Shown here: positions 26,253-34,425 of the stretch, in pieces
Numbering within the stretch: position 1 is the stretch's first letter
Layout of the letters: the number at the start of each line of letters is the position of its first letter
Assembly: GCA_015075555.1 (NCBI GenBank)
Contig: JABTUD010000001.1
Coordinates: 124,001-188,000, forward strand
Source: Thermoflexaceae bacterium
Lineage (GTDB): Bacteria > Chloroflexota > Dehalococcoidia > Tepidiformales > Tepidiformaceae
DNA length: 64,000 bases
Direction of reading: 5' to 3'
Made by a program: the position numbers and the translations under genes
The notes under the pieces: model-generated
What the model was told of the DNA's origin: nothing
What the model saw: the letters and a program-made list of their open reading frames with translations, nothing else
Databases searched by the model: none

Positions 26253-27563
26253 TCAGACCGGCGTAGTACTGACAGGAACGGTTGCCCGGCTGGCATTGGT
26301 TTGGCCAATGCCGGCTGGTACCCAGCCCTTGAAGGCAAAGAAGGCGGTAACGACCTCCGGGTCGAGCTGCGTTCCGGCGACCCGCGCGAGCTCGGCCCGG
26401 GCTACATCCTCGTCCAGGGCAGAACGGTAAACGCGGCTCGAAGTCAGGGCATCGTAGGTGTCAGCCACGGAGATGATGCGTGCACCCAGCGGGATCTGTT
26501 GCCCGCGCAGGCCCTGTGGATAGCCGCGGCCATCCCACCGTTCGTGGTGGTGACGGATATAGGCCGTGCCACGCGCGAAATCCGGGAACCGGGCTGTCAG
26601 CCTCGCCCCGATGTCCGGGTGACGCTTGATCTCGGCGTACTCCTCGTCGGTGAGGGGACCGGCCTTCAGAAGTACGGCATCACGGACGCCGATCTTGCCG
26701 ACGTCGTGGACCCGGGCCGCCGCGGCTATCTCCTCCACAACGTCCTGGGACAGGCCGAGGTGAACGCCGATTCCGCGGACGAATTCGGCCACCCGGTGCG
26801 AGTGGTTGAACGTGTACGGGTCGCGCATGTCGACCACGTCTGCGAGCGCCTCGACTGCCTCGCGTGTCTGCGTGCGCAGAGTGACCTGCGTGCGCATCGC
26901 GCGGTGGAAGACGGCAATCGGGAACACGAGCAGTGGCAGGAGCCAGAGGTGGAAGCTTGCTGCAAGCGCCACCACAAAGCCCGAGGCATAGAGGGCGAGG
27001 TCATAGGGGACGTCACTTCTATCGACGAGCCAGTCCCTCAAGATGCTGCGCCCAACCTGGGCGAAGATAACACCAAGGAGCAGCAGATCGTTCGTGATGA
27101 ACATCGCGCCAACTGCCACTGTGGCAGCCATACCAAGAGAAACCCCCGGCTCTGTGAGAGGCTCGGCCGTGAGCGCATGAAACACGGTTGCAGCAGCCAT
27201 CACGCTCAGCAGGCGCTGGCTGGAGTTGAAAACAAGCTGTTTGAGGCTGCGCGCGCCGGTGCGCTGGCTCACGAGCTCGGCGGCGCCCATCCCGCCCGCG
27301 GCTACCGCGCCCGCAAGCCAGGGCTGGAGAACAAGTGCGGCCGCGAACAGCGAGCCGCTATCTGTAAGCATCTTGCGCTTGTAGCCGATGTGCAGCGGGA
27401 AGAGCCGGCTGGCTACGACGAGCGCAAAGAGCATCGCTCCGGCTGCCAGTTCGCGAAGGCCGGGTACTCCGCCGGTGGCAATGGCGACCGCCTCGGCCGA
27501 GGCGGCAAGCCCAAAGACCGCGAAAACGACCACCTGCACGTTGCGTTCACGCCGGGGTTCCAT
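26253..27563 (-). CDS. Membrane HD-GYP phosphodiesterase
   Basis: A 436-residue protein with about eight N-terminal membrane segments and a C-terminal HD-GYP domain: FNHSHRVAEFVRGIGVHLGL, RVHDVGKIGVRDAVLLKAGP, IRHHHERWDGRGYPQGLRGQ and ISVADTYDALTSSRVYR. It should hydrolyse c-di-GMP, opposing the GGDEF protein encoded 6 bases downstream. Fifty-four bases upstream is the secreted protein gene controlled by the c-di-GMP riboswitch. Confidence 0.93.
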   Translation of the reverse strand: MEPRRERNVQVVVFAVFGLAASAEAVAIATGGVPGLRELAAGAMLFALVVASRLFPLHIGYKRKMLTDSGSLFAAALVLQPWLAGAVAAGGMGAAELVSQRTGARSLKQLVFNSSQRLLSVMAAATVFHALTAEPLTEPGVSLGMAATVAVGAMFITNDLLLLGVIFAQVGRSILRDWLVDRSDVPYDLALYASGFVVALAASFHLWLLPLLVFPIAVFHRAMRTQVTLRTQTREAVEALADVVDMRDPYTFNHSHRVAEFVRGIGVHLGLSQDVVEEIAAAARVHDVGKIGVRDAVLLKAGPLTDEEYAEIKRHPDIGARLTARFPDFARGTAYIRHHHERWDGRGYPQGLRGQQIPLGARIISVADTYDALTSSRVYRSALDEDVARAELARVAGTQLDPEVVTAFFAFKGWVPAGIGQTNASRATVPVSTTPV

Positions 27564-27617
27564 CTGGGGGCGCTCCTTCTGTCTCTTTCATGTTCAGCAG
27601 GTGAGAATGGGCCAGGG

Positions 27618-28109
27618 CTAACGGGACGCCCGGGCCCTGAAGGAGATGTCGCGGTAGGAAGCGCCGAAGTACCACTCAGCGCCTACGGCATCGATGACTT
27701 CCACGGCGGCGCGGAACGGCCGGCCTTCAGCCTCGATCGAAAGACTGCCCCACACCACAAGTGGCCCCCAGCCTTCCTTCCAGTAGGGCAGATCCTTCTT
27801 GATCACGACCCGCTCGGGGAAGAGGCTCTGGTCAACGTAGACCACGTCCACGTCGGCATTCCGCGGAACGTGGAACACGATCACGGCCTCCTCAACATCG
27901 GCCACCCGATCGGCAGGGACGTTTATCCACACCGAGATCTCCTGGCCATTGACCGAAATGATCGGGTCAGTGGCGCACCAGGCGAGGCCTGCCCTTGCAT
28001 CGCCTGCACGTCCGAATAGCGCAATGAAGGCGGCGGCAAGCAGGGCAATGGTGAGCCCCAGTCGGCGAGTACCTGTCTGGACAGTGGGCTGGGCTGCTTC
28101 CTTGAGCAT
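27618..28109 (-). CDS. Secreted protein under c-di-GMP riboswitch control
   Basis: A 163-residue protein with a signal peptide (LGLTIALLAAAFIALFGRAG, cut near DARAG) and a beta-rich mature part (WCATDPIISVNGQEISVWIN, EEAVIVFHVPRNADVDVVY). I recognise no family. ATG 28109 is chosen because it follows GGAGG (28119-28123) and precedes the signal peptide; upstream codons lie within the riboswitch. Likely a cell-surface or extracellular component tied to the motile/sessile switch. Confidence 0.75.
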   Translation of the reverse strand: MLKEAAQPTVQTGTRRLGLTIALLAAAFIALFGRAGDARAGLAWCATDPIISVNGQEISVWINVPADRVADVEEAVIVFHVPRNADVDVVYVDQSLFPERVVIKKDLPYWKEGWGPLVVWGSLSIEAEGRPFRAAVEVIDAVGAEWYFGASYRDISFRARASR

Positions 28110-28110
28110 T

Positions 28111-28142
28111 GCGAAGAACCTCCAATGTCGCTGGAGCTCTTC
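28111..28142 (-). promoter_or_regulatory. SD-sequestering hairpin (riboswitch expression platform)
   Basis: Between the aptamer and ATG 28109, CTCCA (plus 28132-28136) can pair with TGGAG (plus 28120-28124), which contains most of the GGAGG ribosome site. The flanking GAAGA (28138-28142) and TTCTTC (28113-28118) extend the stem. This suggests control at translation initiation. Confidence 0.5.
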
Positions 28143-28145
28143 AAG

Positions 28146-28232
28146 TTTCGGTAACCCGGCGATCTTGCCCGTGCGGGCGTCAGACCCGTAGCTTTGCGTC
28201 CCCGCCTCTCGACGGGTTTGCCCTTTCGCTCT
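28146..28232 (-). ncRNA. GEMM-I cyclic di-GMP riboswitch
   Basis: The minus strand shows the class I c-di-GMP aptamer: GGGCAAACC, a P2 hairpin with a GNRA loop (CGTCGAGAGGCG), the invariant GGGACGCAAAGC, a P3 arm and the closing GGGTTACCGAA. Key sites are GCAAA near 28217-28221, GACGCAAAGC near 28190-28200 and GGTTACC near 28151-28157. It lies upstream of a secreted-protein gene followed by HD-GYP and GGDEF genes. Confidence 0.9.
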
Positions 28233-28361
28233 CCGAAGTGCTGCGCATGGTCCGATGCGCAATCACGAGACTATGTCGCTGGCGCGAATAATGTCATAAG
28301 AGGCCGTAGGAGACAGGTGAATTGCGGGGGGCGGGCCGGTTGCAACCTGGTGACTCAAAGC

Positions 28362-28391
28362 GGAGTCCGGCTCAACGTGCCAGCCCACTCC
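28362..28391 (-). terminator. Hairpin after the enoyl-CoA hydratase gene
   Basis: GGAGT/ACTCC closes a stem with an inner GGCT/AGCC pair, about 15 bases after the stop at 28407 on the minus strand. No U-run follows, so it is at best an imperfect terminator separating this gene from the riboswitch operon. Confidence 0.35.
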
Positions 28392-28406
28392 GATCCCGCG
28401 AGTTGC

Positions 28407-29216
28407 TCAGGCCCGGTGGAAGTCGGGGTCGCGCTTTTCGCGGAAGGCGGTGACGGCCTCCTTCCACGCCGGCCGCGCCTGCGCCGCCGCGAACTCCGCG
28501 TTCTCGCGCTTCATCGCACCGCGGACATCGCCCTCAAGGAGGTTCTGCCACGTCAACCGCTTGATGGCGGCCAGGCTCTCCGTAGGGTTGAATGCGATTT
28601 CCGCCGCGGTGGCGACTGCATGCTCCATGAGCTGATCGTGCGGCACCACCCGGTTGACGAGCCCGATACGCCCCGCCTCAGCACCGTCGATTATGCGCCC
28701 CGAGAGCATGAGTTCCAGCGCATGCGTGACGCCAACGATGTGCGAGAGGAGGTGGGTGCTGGCCAGCTCGGGGATCACGCCGACGCGGACGAAACGCATC
28801 GCAAGGCGAGCGTTCTCCGAAGCGATGCGGGCATCGGCCGCAAGGATCATCGTCAGGCCGACGCCGATGGCCGGGCCGTTGATGGCGGCGATGAAGGGCT
28901 TGGAGCGCATCATGAACTCGGTCCACGACTCCGCCTCGCCGGCCTCAGCCTGGCGCTGCTGGCGGGCTGTGGTCTCGCCTGCCTCGCGCTGTTGAATCTC
29001 CTGCGACCAGCCGCCCATGTCCGCACCTGCGCAGAAGGCACGCCCGGCACCTGTCATGACGATTGCGCCGATCGCCGGATCGACGTTCCACGCCTCTACC
29101 TGGCTCTTCACCTCGCCAAGGAGCTGATAGTTGAAGGCGTTCAACCGTTCTGGCCGGTTGAGGGTGATGATTCCGACGCGGCCTCGCGTCTCTGTGAGGA
29201 TCAGTTCGTAAGCCAT
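28407..29216 (-). CDS. Enoyl-CoA hydratase/isomerase family protein
   Basis: About 269 residues of crotonase fold: ITLNRPERLNAFNYQLL, oxyanion-hole segment GAGRAFCAGADM, then INGPAIGVGLTMILAADARI, and GVIPELASTHLLSHIVG with a Glu at the second catalytic position. Suited to fatty acid or related acyl-CoA hydration. ATG 29216 (MAYELILTE) is chosen over an upstream start at 29270 on family alignment. Confidence 0.9.
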   Translation of the reverse strand: MAYELILTETRGRVGIITLNRPERLNAFNYQLLGEVKSQVEAWNVDPAIGAIVMTGAGRAFCAGADMGGWSQEIQQREAGETTARQQRQAEAGEAESWTEFMMRSKPFIAAINGPAIGVGLTMILAADARIASENARLAMRFVRVGVIPELASTHLLSHIVGVTHALELMLSGRIIDGAEAGRIGLVNRVVPHDQLMEHAVATAAEIAFNPTESLAAIKRLTWQNLLEGDVRGAMKRENAEFAAAQARPAWKEAVTAFREKRDPDFHRA

Positions 29217-29303
29217 GCTGTCTTTCCCACGGAACTCAAGATGCGGGAATCCTAGCGCGATGGCACGCACATGGACAGGCGGCGGGCAGGGGTCTCCCGG
29301 CTC

Positions 29304-29522
29304 CTAGCGGAACCGGAACGTCAGGCGGCCCCGGGTGAGGTCGTACGGCGAGAGCTCAACGAGCACCCGGTCCCCCGGGAGGACCTTGATGTAGTGCTTG
29401 CGCATCTTGCCGCTGATGTAGGCGAGCACTTCGTGCCCGTTGCCCAGTTCCACTTTGAAGGTGGCGCTTGGCATGGCCTGGGTCACGACCCCTTCGACTT
29501 GCAGCGACTCTTTCTCGGACAT
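29304..29522 (-). CDS. infA: Translation initiation factor IF-1
   Basis: A 72-residue S1/OB-fold protein of exactly the usual IF-1 length ([20 protein letters not shown], then [20 protein letters not shown]). It binds the ribosomal A site during initiation. Here it is not in a ribosomal protein operon but follows a DEAD-box helicase gene by 3 bases. Confidence 0.95.
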   Translation of the reverse strand: MSEKESLQVEGVVTQAMPSATFKVELGNGHEVLAYISGKMRKHYIKVLPGDRVLVELSPYDLTRGRLTFRFR

Positions 29523-29525
29523 TTC

Positions 29526-30986
29526 TCAGGCTCCCTTCCCTGTGTGTGAAGTGCGTCCGGCGTGCTCCCGGCGAGCGCGTTCATTTGGAGTTTGCCATGC
29601 ATTCTGCCGGTTGGCGCGTCGCGCCTGTGGGTCACGCCTTGAGTGGAAACCACGCTGCGCCCGGAATTCCGCGGTGTGGCCATCCCTGTCTGCCGTTCCG
29701 GGTGCGGGAACGGGCGGCGTCCATGCGCCCAGATCGAGCAGTCGCTCGTCACCGGGCTGCATGGTCACGGTGGCGACCCTGATCCCGGCCTCATTCTGTA
29801 ACGAGCGGGCCTGGCGCGCTTCCTCGGGCAGTACAAGCGTCACCACCAGCCCATCGGCGCCCGCCCGTGCAGTACGCCCAGAACGATGGAGGTAGGTCTT
29901 CCCGTCTTCGGGAAGGTCAAAGTGGAGGACCGTGTCAATGTCATCGACGTGGAGGCCGCGAGCGGCAACGTTGGTTGCGACAAGAACCGGCGACCGGCCC
30001 GATGCGAAAGCGGCGAGCGTCCGTTCGCCACGGTTCTGGTTCAGGCCGCCGTGAATCGCGGCAGCAGCGACGCCCTCACCGGAAAGCTGGCGGGCCAACC
30101 GGTCGGCGCCGTGCTTCGTGCGAACGAAGACGAGGCTCCGTCGCCCGGCCGCGCAGATGGTGGCCGCCACTTTCAGCTTGTGCAGCCGTTCCACGCCGAT
30201 GAACCGCTGTTCGAGCGTCTCCACCGAAGCCGTGGGCGAGACCACTTCGTGGCGCACCGGGTCATGCTGGTATTCGGCCACGAGGCTGCCGATGGCGCCA
30301 TCGAGCGTGGCCGAGAAGAGTAGTGTCTGGTGGCGGGTCTCGATGCGTTCGAGAATGGCGCGAACCTGGGGCAGGAAGCCCATGTCGGCCATTTGGTCCG
30401 CCTCGTCGATGACGACGGTTGCGACCTCCGCGACCGAAAGCTCTCGCCGATCGAGGAGGTCGTTGAGGCGGCCAGGCGTGGCGATGACGATGTCGGCGCC
30501 GCTGTGCAGATCACGGATCTGGCGAACCATGGATGCGCCGCCATAGATGGCGGTCAGGTAGAGCCCCCGGGACTCTGCCATGGGTGCGAGCGCGGTGGCG
30601 ACCTGGTTGGCGAGCTCGCGGGTGGGCACCAGAACAAGGGCGTGGGGCCGGCGCCTGCGGGCCGGTTCGGTGCGCTGAATGAGCGGCAGACCGAAGGCGA
30701 GCGTCTTGCCCGAGCCCGTCCTGGCCTTGCCGCAGACGTCGCGGCCGGCAAGGGCATCGGGGATGGTGAGCTCCTGGATGGGGAAAGGCGTGCTCATTCC
30801 GGCAGCGTCGAGCGCTGCTACAAGTTCGTCGCAAAGGCCGAGGTCGCGGAAGGATGCCGAGGGGTGCTCAGGCCGGGCAGGTGATGCCGGGCGTGGCTTG
30901 CTGAGGGAAAGGGTCAAGTATTTAGGGGTACTCCATTTCGTGGTGTGAGCGAGGTGTGGCCTTATCTCGGGCTGAACTCCTCGCAA
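29526..30986 (-). CDS. DEAD-box ATP-dependent RNA helicase
   Basis: A protein of up to 486 residues with all helicase motifs: Q-motif FPIQELTIPDALAG, Walker A ARTGSGKT, PTRELANQ, TPGRLNDLL, DEAD as VIDEADQMAD, SAT in LFSATLD, and HRSGRTARAG. A basic, Arg-rich tail follows, as in CsdA/RhlE-type helicases used in ribosome assembly and cold adaptation. The start is uncertain: TTG 30986 or TTG 30917, both without a convincing SD. Confidence 0.93.
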   Translation of the reverse strand: MRGVQPEIRPHLAHTTKWSTPKYLTLSLSKPRPASPARPEHPSASFRDLGLCDELVAALDAAGMSTPFPIQELTIPDALAGRDVCGKARTGSGKTLAFGLPLIQRTEPARRRRPHALVLVPTRELANQVATALAPMAESRGLYLTAIYGGASMVRQIRDLHSGADIVIATPGRLNDLLDRRELSVAEVATVVIDEADQMADMGFLPQVRAILERIETRHQTLLFSATLDGAIGSLVAEYQHDPVRHEVVSPTASVETLEQRFIGVERLHKLKVAATICAAGRRSLVFVRTKHGADRLARQLSGEGVAAAAIHGGLNQNRGERTLAAFASGRSPVLVATNVAARGLHVDDIDTVLHFDLPEDGKTYLHRSGRTARAGADGLVVTLVLPEEARQARSLQNEAGIRVATVTMQPGDERLLDLGAWTPPVPAPGTADRDGHTAEFRAQRGFHSRRDPQARRANRQNAWQTPNERARREHAGRTSHTGKGA

Positions 30987-31113
30987 ACGTCAACGAAGGG
31001 AGCAATACGAGTAGGGCACAATATTGCATGCGCTCATGGATAGCGTAGCACGTTCCGGCGAAACGCGGAGTTAGCGGCCAGCCACGGGGAGCGGCGTACG
31101 GCCGCGGCCACGA

Positions 31114-31119
31114 TACAAT
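31114..31119 (+). promoter_or_regulatory. Leaderless -10 element of selA
   Basis: TACAAT is followed by 7 bases and then ATG 31127; an ATG at 31118 overlaps the hexamer and cannot be used. Confidence 0.5.
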
Positions 31120-31126
31120 GCCCGCG

Positions 31127-32494
31127 ATGGGAACCGAGAGCCTCCGTGATCTCCCCGGCGTCGATGCTGTGCTGCGAGCGCTGGGGCCAGACGCCCTGCC
31201 GCATGCGATCGCGGTTGAGGCGGCCAGGGAGGCCCTGCGCGAGCTCCGCGAAGAGCTTCGTGCCGGCGGATCACCACCTGCGCTCCAGGATGCCGTTGCC
31301 AGGGCAAGGGCGCGGGCGAATGGGCTCCAACGCCCTTCGCTGCGCCCGGTCATCAACGCCACGGGCGTGCTGCTGCAAACCAACCTGGGCCGTGCCCCTC
31401 TCAGCGAACGCGCCCTCGCCGCGATGCAGGCGGTGGCACGTGGCTACAGCAATCTTGAGTTCGACCTTGAGGCCGGGACCCGTGGCAGCCGCCAGGAGCA
31501 CCTGCGCGACCTGCTCCGCCGGGCCACGGGCGCTGAAGACGGCCTGGTGGTGAACAACAACGCCGCCGCCCTGCTCATGGTGCTGCAGGTCCTGGCCGCC
31601 GGCCGCGAGGTGATCGTTTCGCGCGGGCAGGCCGTCGAGATTGGCGGCGGGTTCCGCATCCCCGACGTGCTGCACCAGAGCGGTGCGCGCCTTGTGGAAG
31701 CCGGTACCACGAACCGGACCTATCTGCGCGACTACGCGGAGGCAATCACTCCTGAGACTGCCGCCATCCTTCGCGTCCATCCATCGAACTTCCGCGTGGT
31801 TGGATTTACCGCCGAGCCAGTGATCGGCGAGCTCGCCTCGCTGGCGCGCGAGCGCAACGTGCTCCTCCTCGATGACCTGGGCAGCGGCTGCCTGGTCGAT
31901 ACGCGCGCCTACGGGCTCGCCCGTGAACCAACGGTGCAGGAGAGCATCGGGGCCGGCGCCACACTGGCGATGTTCAGCGGCGACAAGCTCCTGGGCGGCC
32001 CCCAGTGCGGCATCGTCGTGGGCATCGCCGAAACGGTCGAGCGGCTCCGCCGTCACCCGCTGGCGAGGGCCCTGCGTGTCGACAGGATCACCATCGCCGC
32101 CCTCGATGCCACCCTCCGCGCCTACGTCGAAGGGAGCGAAGCCTGCGAGATACCTGTGTGGGAGATGCTCGGGCGGGGCCTTCCCGGCCTGAAGCGACGC
32201 GCCCGCCGCTGGGCCTCTTTGGCTGGCGAAGCCGGCGCGGTGGTCCGCGAGCGCTCGATGGTTGGCGGCGGCTCGCTGCCCGGCGAGGGTGTTGACACCT
32301 GGTGTGCGGCAATCCGGCCGCCAGCCGGCGCCGGGACAATGGCGATGGCTCTCCGCGCCGGCGACCCGCCGGTGGTCGCCCGTATCGAGGATGGCGCCGT
32401 GATGCTGGACCCAAGGACAGTGGCGCCCGCCGACGACCGGCGGGTCGCGGCCGCGATCAAGGCGGCACTCGTGCAGGCATCCCCGGCGCCGTAG
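31127..32494 (+). CDS. selA: L-seryl-tRNA(Sec) selenium transferase
   Basis: A 455-residue PLP enzyme that converts Ser-tRNA(Sec) to Sec-tRNA(Sec) with selenophosphate. Motifs: RPVINATGVLLQTNLGRAPL, then NNNAAALLMVLQVLA, EAGTTNRTYLRDY, LLLDDLGSGCL, and the PLP lysine in FSGDKLLGGPQCGI (about Lys287). Its presence means UGA can encode selenocysteine here. No selB, selD or tRNA-Sec gene was found in the window. Confidence 0.95.
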   Translation: MGTESLRDLPGVDAVLRALGPDALPHAIAVEAAREALRELREELRAGGSPPALQDAVARARARANGLQRPSLRPVINATGVLLQTNLGRAPLSERALAAMQAVARGYSNLEFDLEAGTRGSRQEHLRDLLRRATGAEDGLVVNNNAAALLMVLQVLAAGREVIVSRGQAVEIGGGFRIPDVLHQSGARLVEAGTTNRTYLRDYAEAITPETAAILRVHPSNFRVVGFTAEPVIGELASLARERNVLLLDDLGSGCLVDTRAYGLAREPTVQESIGAGATLAMFSGDKLLGGPQCGIVVGIAETVERLRRHPLARALRVDRITIAALDATLRAYVEGSEACEIPVWEMLGRGLPGLKRRARRWASLAGEAGAVVRERSMVGGGSLPGEGVDTWCAAIRPPAGAGTMAMALRAGDPPVVARIEDGAVMLDPRTVAPADDRRVAAAIKAALVQASPAP

Positions 32495-32524
32495 GTTCGT
32501 CCGCCTCACCTCGCCGGGTCCGCG

Positions 32525-32576
32525 TTGACCCTTTGAAGAAGGCGGTGCTATCTTCCGTCTGTTACGGATTTCACAA
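32525..32576 (+). promoter_or_regulatory. rex promoter with Rex operator
   Basis: TTGACC (32525-32530), 18 bases, TATCTT (32549-32554). CTGTTA-N6-TCACAA (32559-32576) matches the Rex consensus TTGTKA-N6-TMACAA at 11 of 12 fixed positions and covers the predicted transcript start, so Rex should repress itself when NADH is low. Confidence 0.7.
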
Positions 32577-32597
32577 CCGGAGCTGCTGGACTTCCTC

Positions 32598-33236
32598 ATG
32601 GCTCTCGAAATCCCGGAAGTTGTGATCAACCGGCTGCCCATCTACGCGAGGGCGCTGGCAGCGCTTGCCGAACAGGGCGAAACCGTGGTCAGCTCGCAGG
32701 CGCTGGGACAGGCGCTCGATGTCACGCCCGCACAGATTCGCAAGGACCTCAGCTACTTTGGCCGCTTTGGCAAGCAGGGACGCGGCTACAATGTGCCCGG
32801 GCTCCTGACAAGGCTGCGAGAGATCCTCGGTCTCGACCGCCAGTGGCACGTTTGCGTGGTCGGCGTGGGGCGGCTCGGCCAGGCGATTGTGGAATACGGT
32901 GGCTTCGGGCCCCAGGGATTCCAGATTGTCGCCGCTTTCGATGCCGACCCCGCCATGGTGGGGCGCAGAGTCGGCGGCATCACCGTGCGTGCAGCCACCG
33001 AGCTCGACGGCTTCCTCCACAACAACCGCGTCGACATCGGTGTGGTGGCGGTTCCTGCAGCCGTCGCCCAGCAGGTGGTCGACCAGCTTGTGAAAGCGGG
33101 CATCCGGGCCATCCTGAATTACGCGCCCATGACTCCGCACGTCCCCCGCGATATCAGCATCCGCCACATCGACCCCGTGATCGCCATGCAGAGCATGACC
33201 TTCTATATCAAGCTGGCGGAGGGGGGCGGCAAGTAG
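32598..33236 (+). CDS. rex: Redox-sensing transcriptional repressor Rex
   Basis: A 212-residue protein with an N-terminal winged helix (VVSSQALGQALDVTPAQIRK then DLSYFGRFGKQGRGY) and a C-terminal Rossmann domain (VCVVGVGRLGQAIVEYGGF). It senses NADH/NAD and releases DNA when NADH is high. A close match to the Rex operator lies in its own promoter. Confidence 0.96.
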   Translation: MALEIPEVVINRLPIYARALAALAEQGETVVSSQALGQALDVTPAQIRKDLSYFGRFGKQGRGYNVPGLLTRLREILGLDRQWHVCVVGVGRLGQAIVEYGGFGPQGFQIVAAFDADPAMVGRRVGGITVRAATELDGFLHNNRVDIGVVAVPAAVAQQVVDQLVKAGIRAILNYAPMTPHVPRDISIRHIDPVIAMQSMTFYIKLAEGGGK

Positions 33237-33363
33237 GGCGGGGGAGAGCTCCGCTCGGCTTGCGCGGTGGTTGGCAGGTGCCCCGCTGCCCGGTCCGGCG
33301 GGTGGGACGCAGCGGTCAAAGTTTGGGCCACTCTCTCGACGGGATTGGAACGGAACCCCGCGG

Positions 33364-34425
33364 TTAGCGTTCGGGCGACGGGAAGAGGCCGACGAGGTTC
33401 TCCTCCTCGGTCGGCAGGCTGCGCTTGATGACGTCCAGGTGGTCGAGCGCAATCCCGGCGCCGATCGCCACGCACTCCAGCGGATTGTCGGCGACGTAGC
33501 AGGGCACGCCCGTCTCCTGCGTCAGAAGCTCATCCATATGGCGCAGCAGGGCGCCGCCGCCAGTCAGCACGATTCCCCGGTCGATGACATCGGAGGCCAG
33601 TTCCGGGGGGGTCTTTTCGAGTGTTGCGCGCACGGTCTGCACAATTGCGCCAAGGCAGTCCTGGATCGCCTGTGCGACCTCGAGGCTGGTGAGCGTTATC
33701 GTCTTGGGAAGGCCGCTGAGCTGGTCGCGGCCGCGTACCTGGGTCGAAAGCCCCTCGTCCACGGCAAGGGCGCTGCCGATGGCGATCTTGATCTCCTCGG
33801 CAGTCTTCTCGCCGATAACCAGGTTGTGGCGCCGTCTCACGTAGGCCACGATCGCCTCGTCAATGCGGTCGCCGGCCATGCGCACTGATTCGCTCACGAC
33901 AAGGCCGTAAAGCGAGATAACCGCCGCCTCAGTGCGCCCGCCGCCGATGTTCACCACCATATTGCCGCGTGCGGTGCCGATGGGGATTCGCGCCCCGATG
34001 GCAGCGGCGAGGGGCTCGGGCACAAGGTGGGCCGGCTTGCGCGCACCCGCCTGCTCGGCGGCATCGCGTACAGCCCGTTGCTCAACACTGGTCACCCCGG
34101 CGGGCACGGTGACCATCACCTCGGGCCTGATGAGGTTGAAGCGCCCCGTGATGATCCCGATGAAGTAGCGCAGCATCGCCTCCGTCGTCAGGTAGTCGGC
34201 GATCACCCCGTCGCGCATGGGACGGATGACGCTGATAGAACCCGGCGTGCGACCCTGCATGGCGCGCGCCTCGTTGCCGACGGCCACAATGGCGTTGTCG
34301 CGGTTGTGCCGCGCGACCACTGAGGGCTCATTGACGACAATTCCCTGGCCCTTCACATAGACAAGGATGTTGGCCGTCCCAAGGTCGATGCCGGCCTTCT
34401 TCGCAGCGAAGAGCTCGAAGGCCAT
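33364..34425 (-). CDS. mreB: Rod-shape determining protein MreB family
   Basis: A 353-residue actin-like ATPase: phosphate 1 motif [15 protein letters not shown], phosphate 2 [16 protein letters not shown], and adenosine motif [18 protein letters not shown]. It organises cell wall synthesis along the cell. It is unusual in being the gene directly after murA (start and stop overlap at 34425) rather than in a mreBCD cluster; no mreC or mreD is present nearby. Confidence 0.94.
   Translation of the reverse strand: MAFELFAAKKAGIDLGTANILVYVKGQGIVVNEPSVVARHNRDNAIVAVGNEARAMQGRTPGSISVIRPMRDGVIADYLTTEAMLRYFIGIITGRFNLIRPEVMVTVPAGVTSVEQRAVRDAAEQAGARKPAHLVPEPLAAAIGARIPIGTARGNMVVNIGGGRTEAAVISLYGLVVSESVRMAGDRIDEAIVAYVRRRHNLVIGEKTAEEIKIAIGSALAVDEGLSTQVRGRDQLSGLPKTITLTSLEVAQAIQDCLGAIVQTVRATLEKTPPELASDVIDRGIVLTGGGALLRHMDELLTQETGVPCYVADNPLECVAIGAGIALDHLDVIKRSLPTEEENLVGLFPSPER

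Noticed and set aside
28362-28391. Strong rho-independent terminator
   Set aside because: The hairpin has no U-run, so it is listed only at low confidence.
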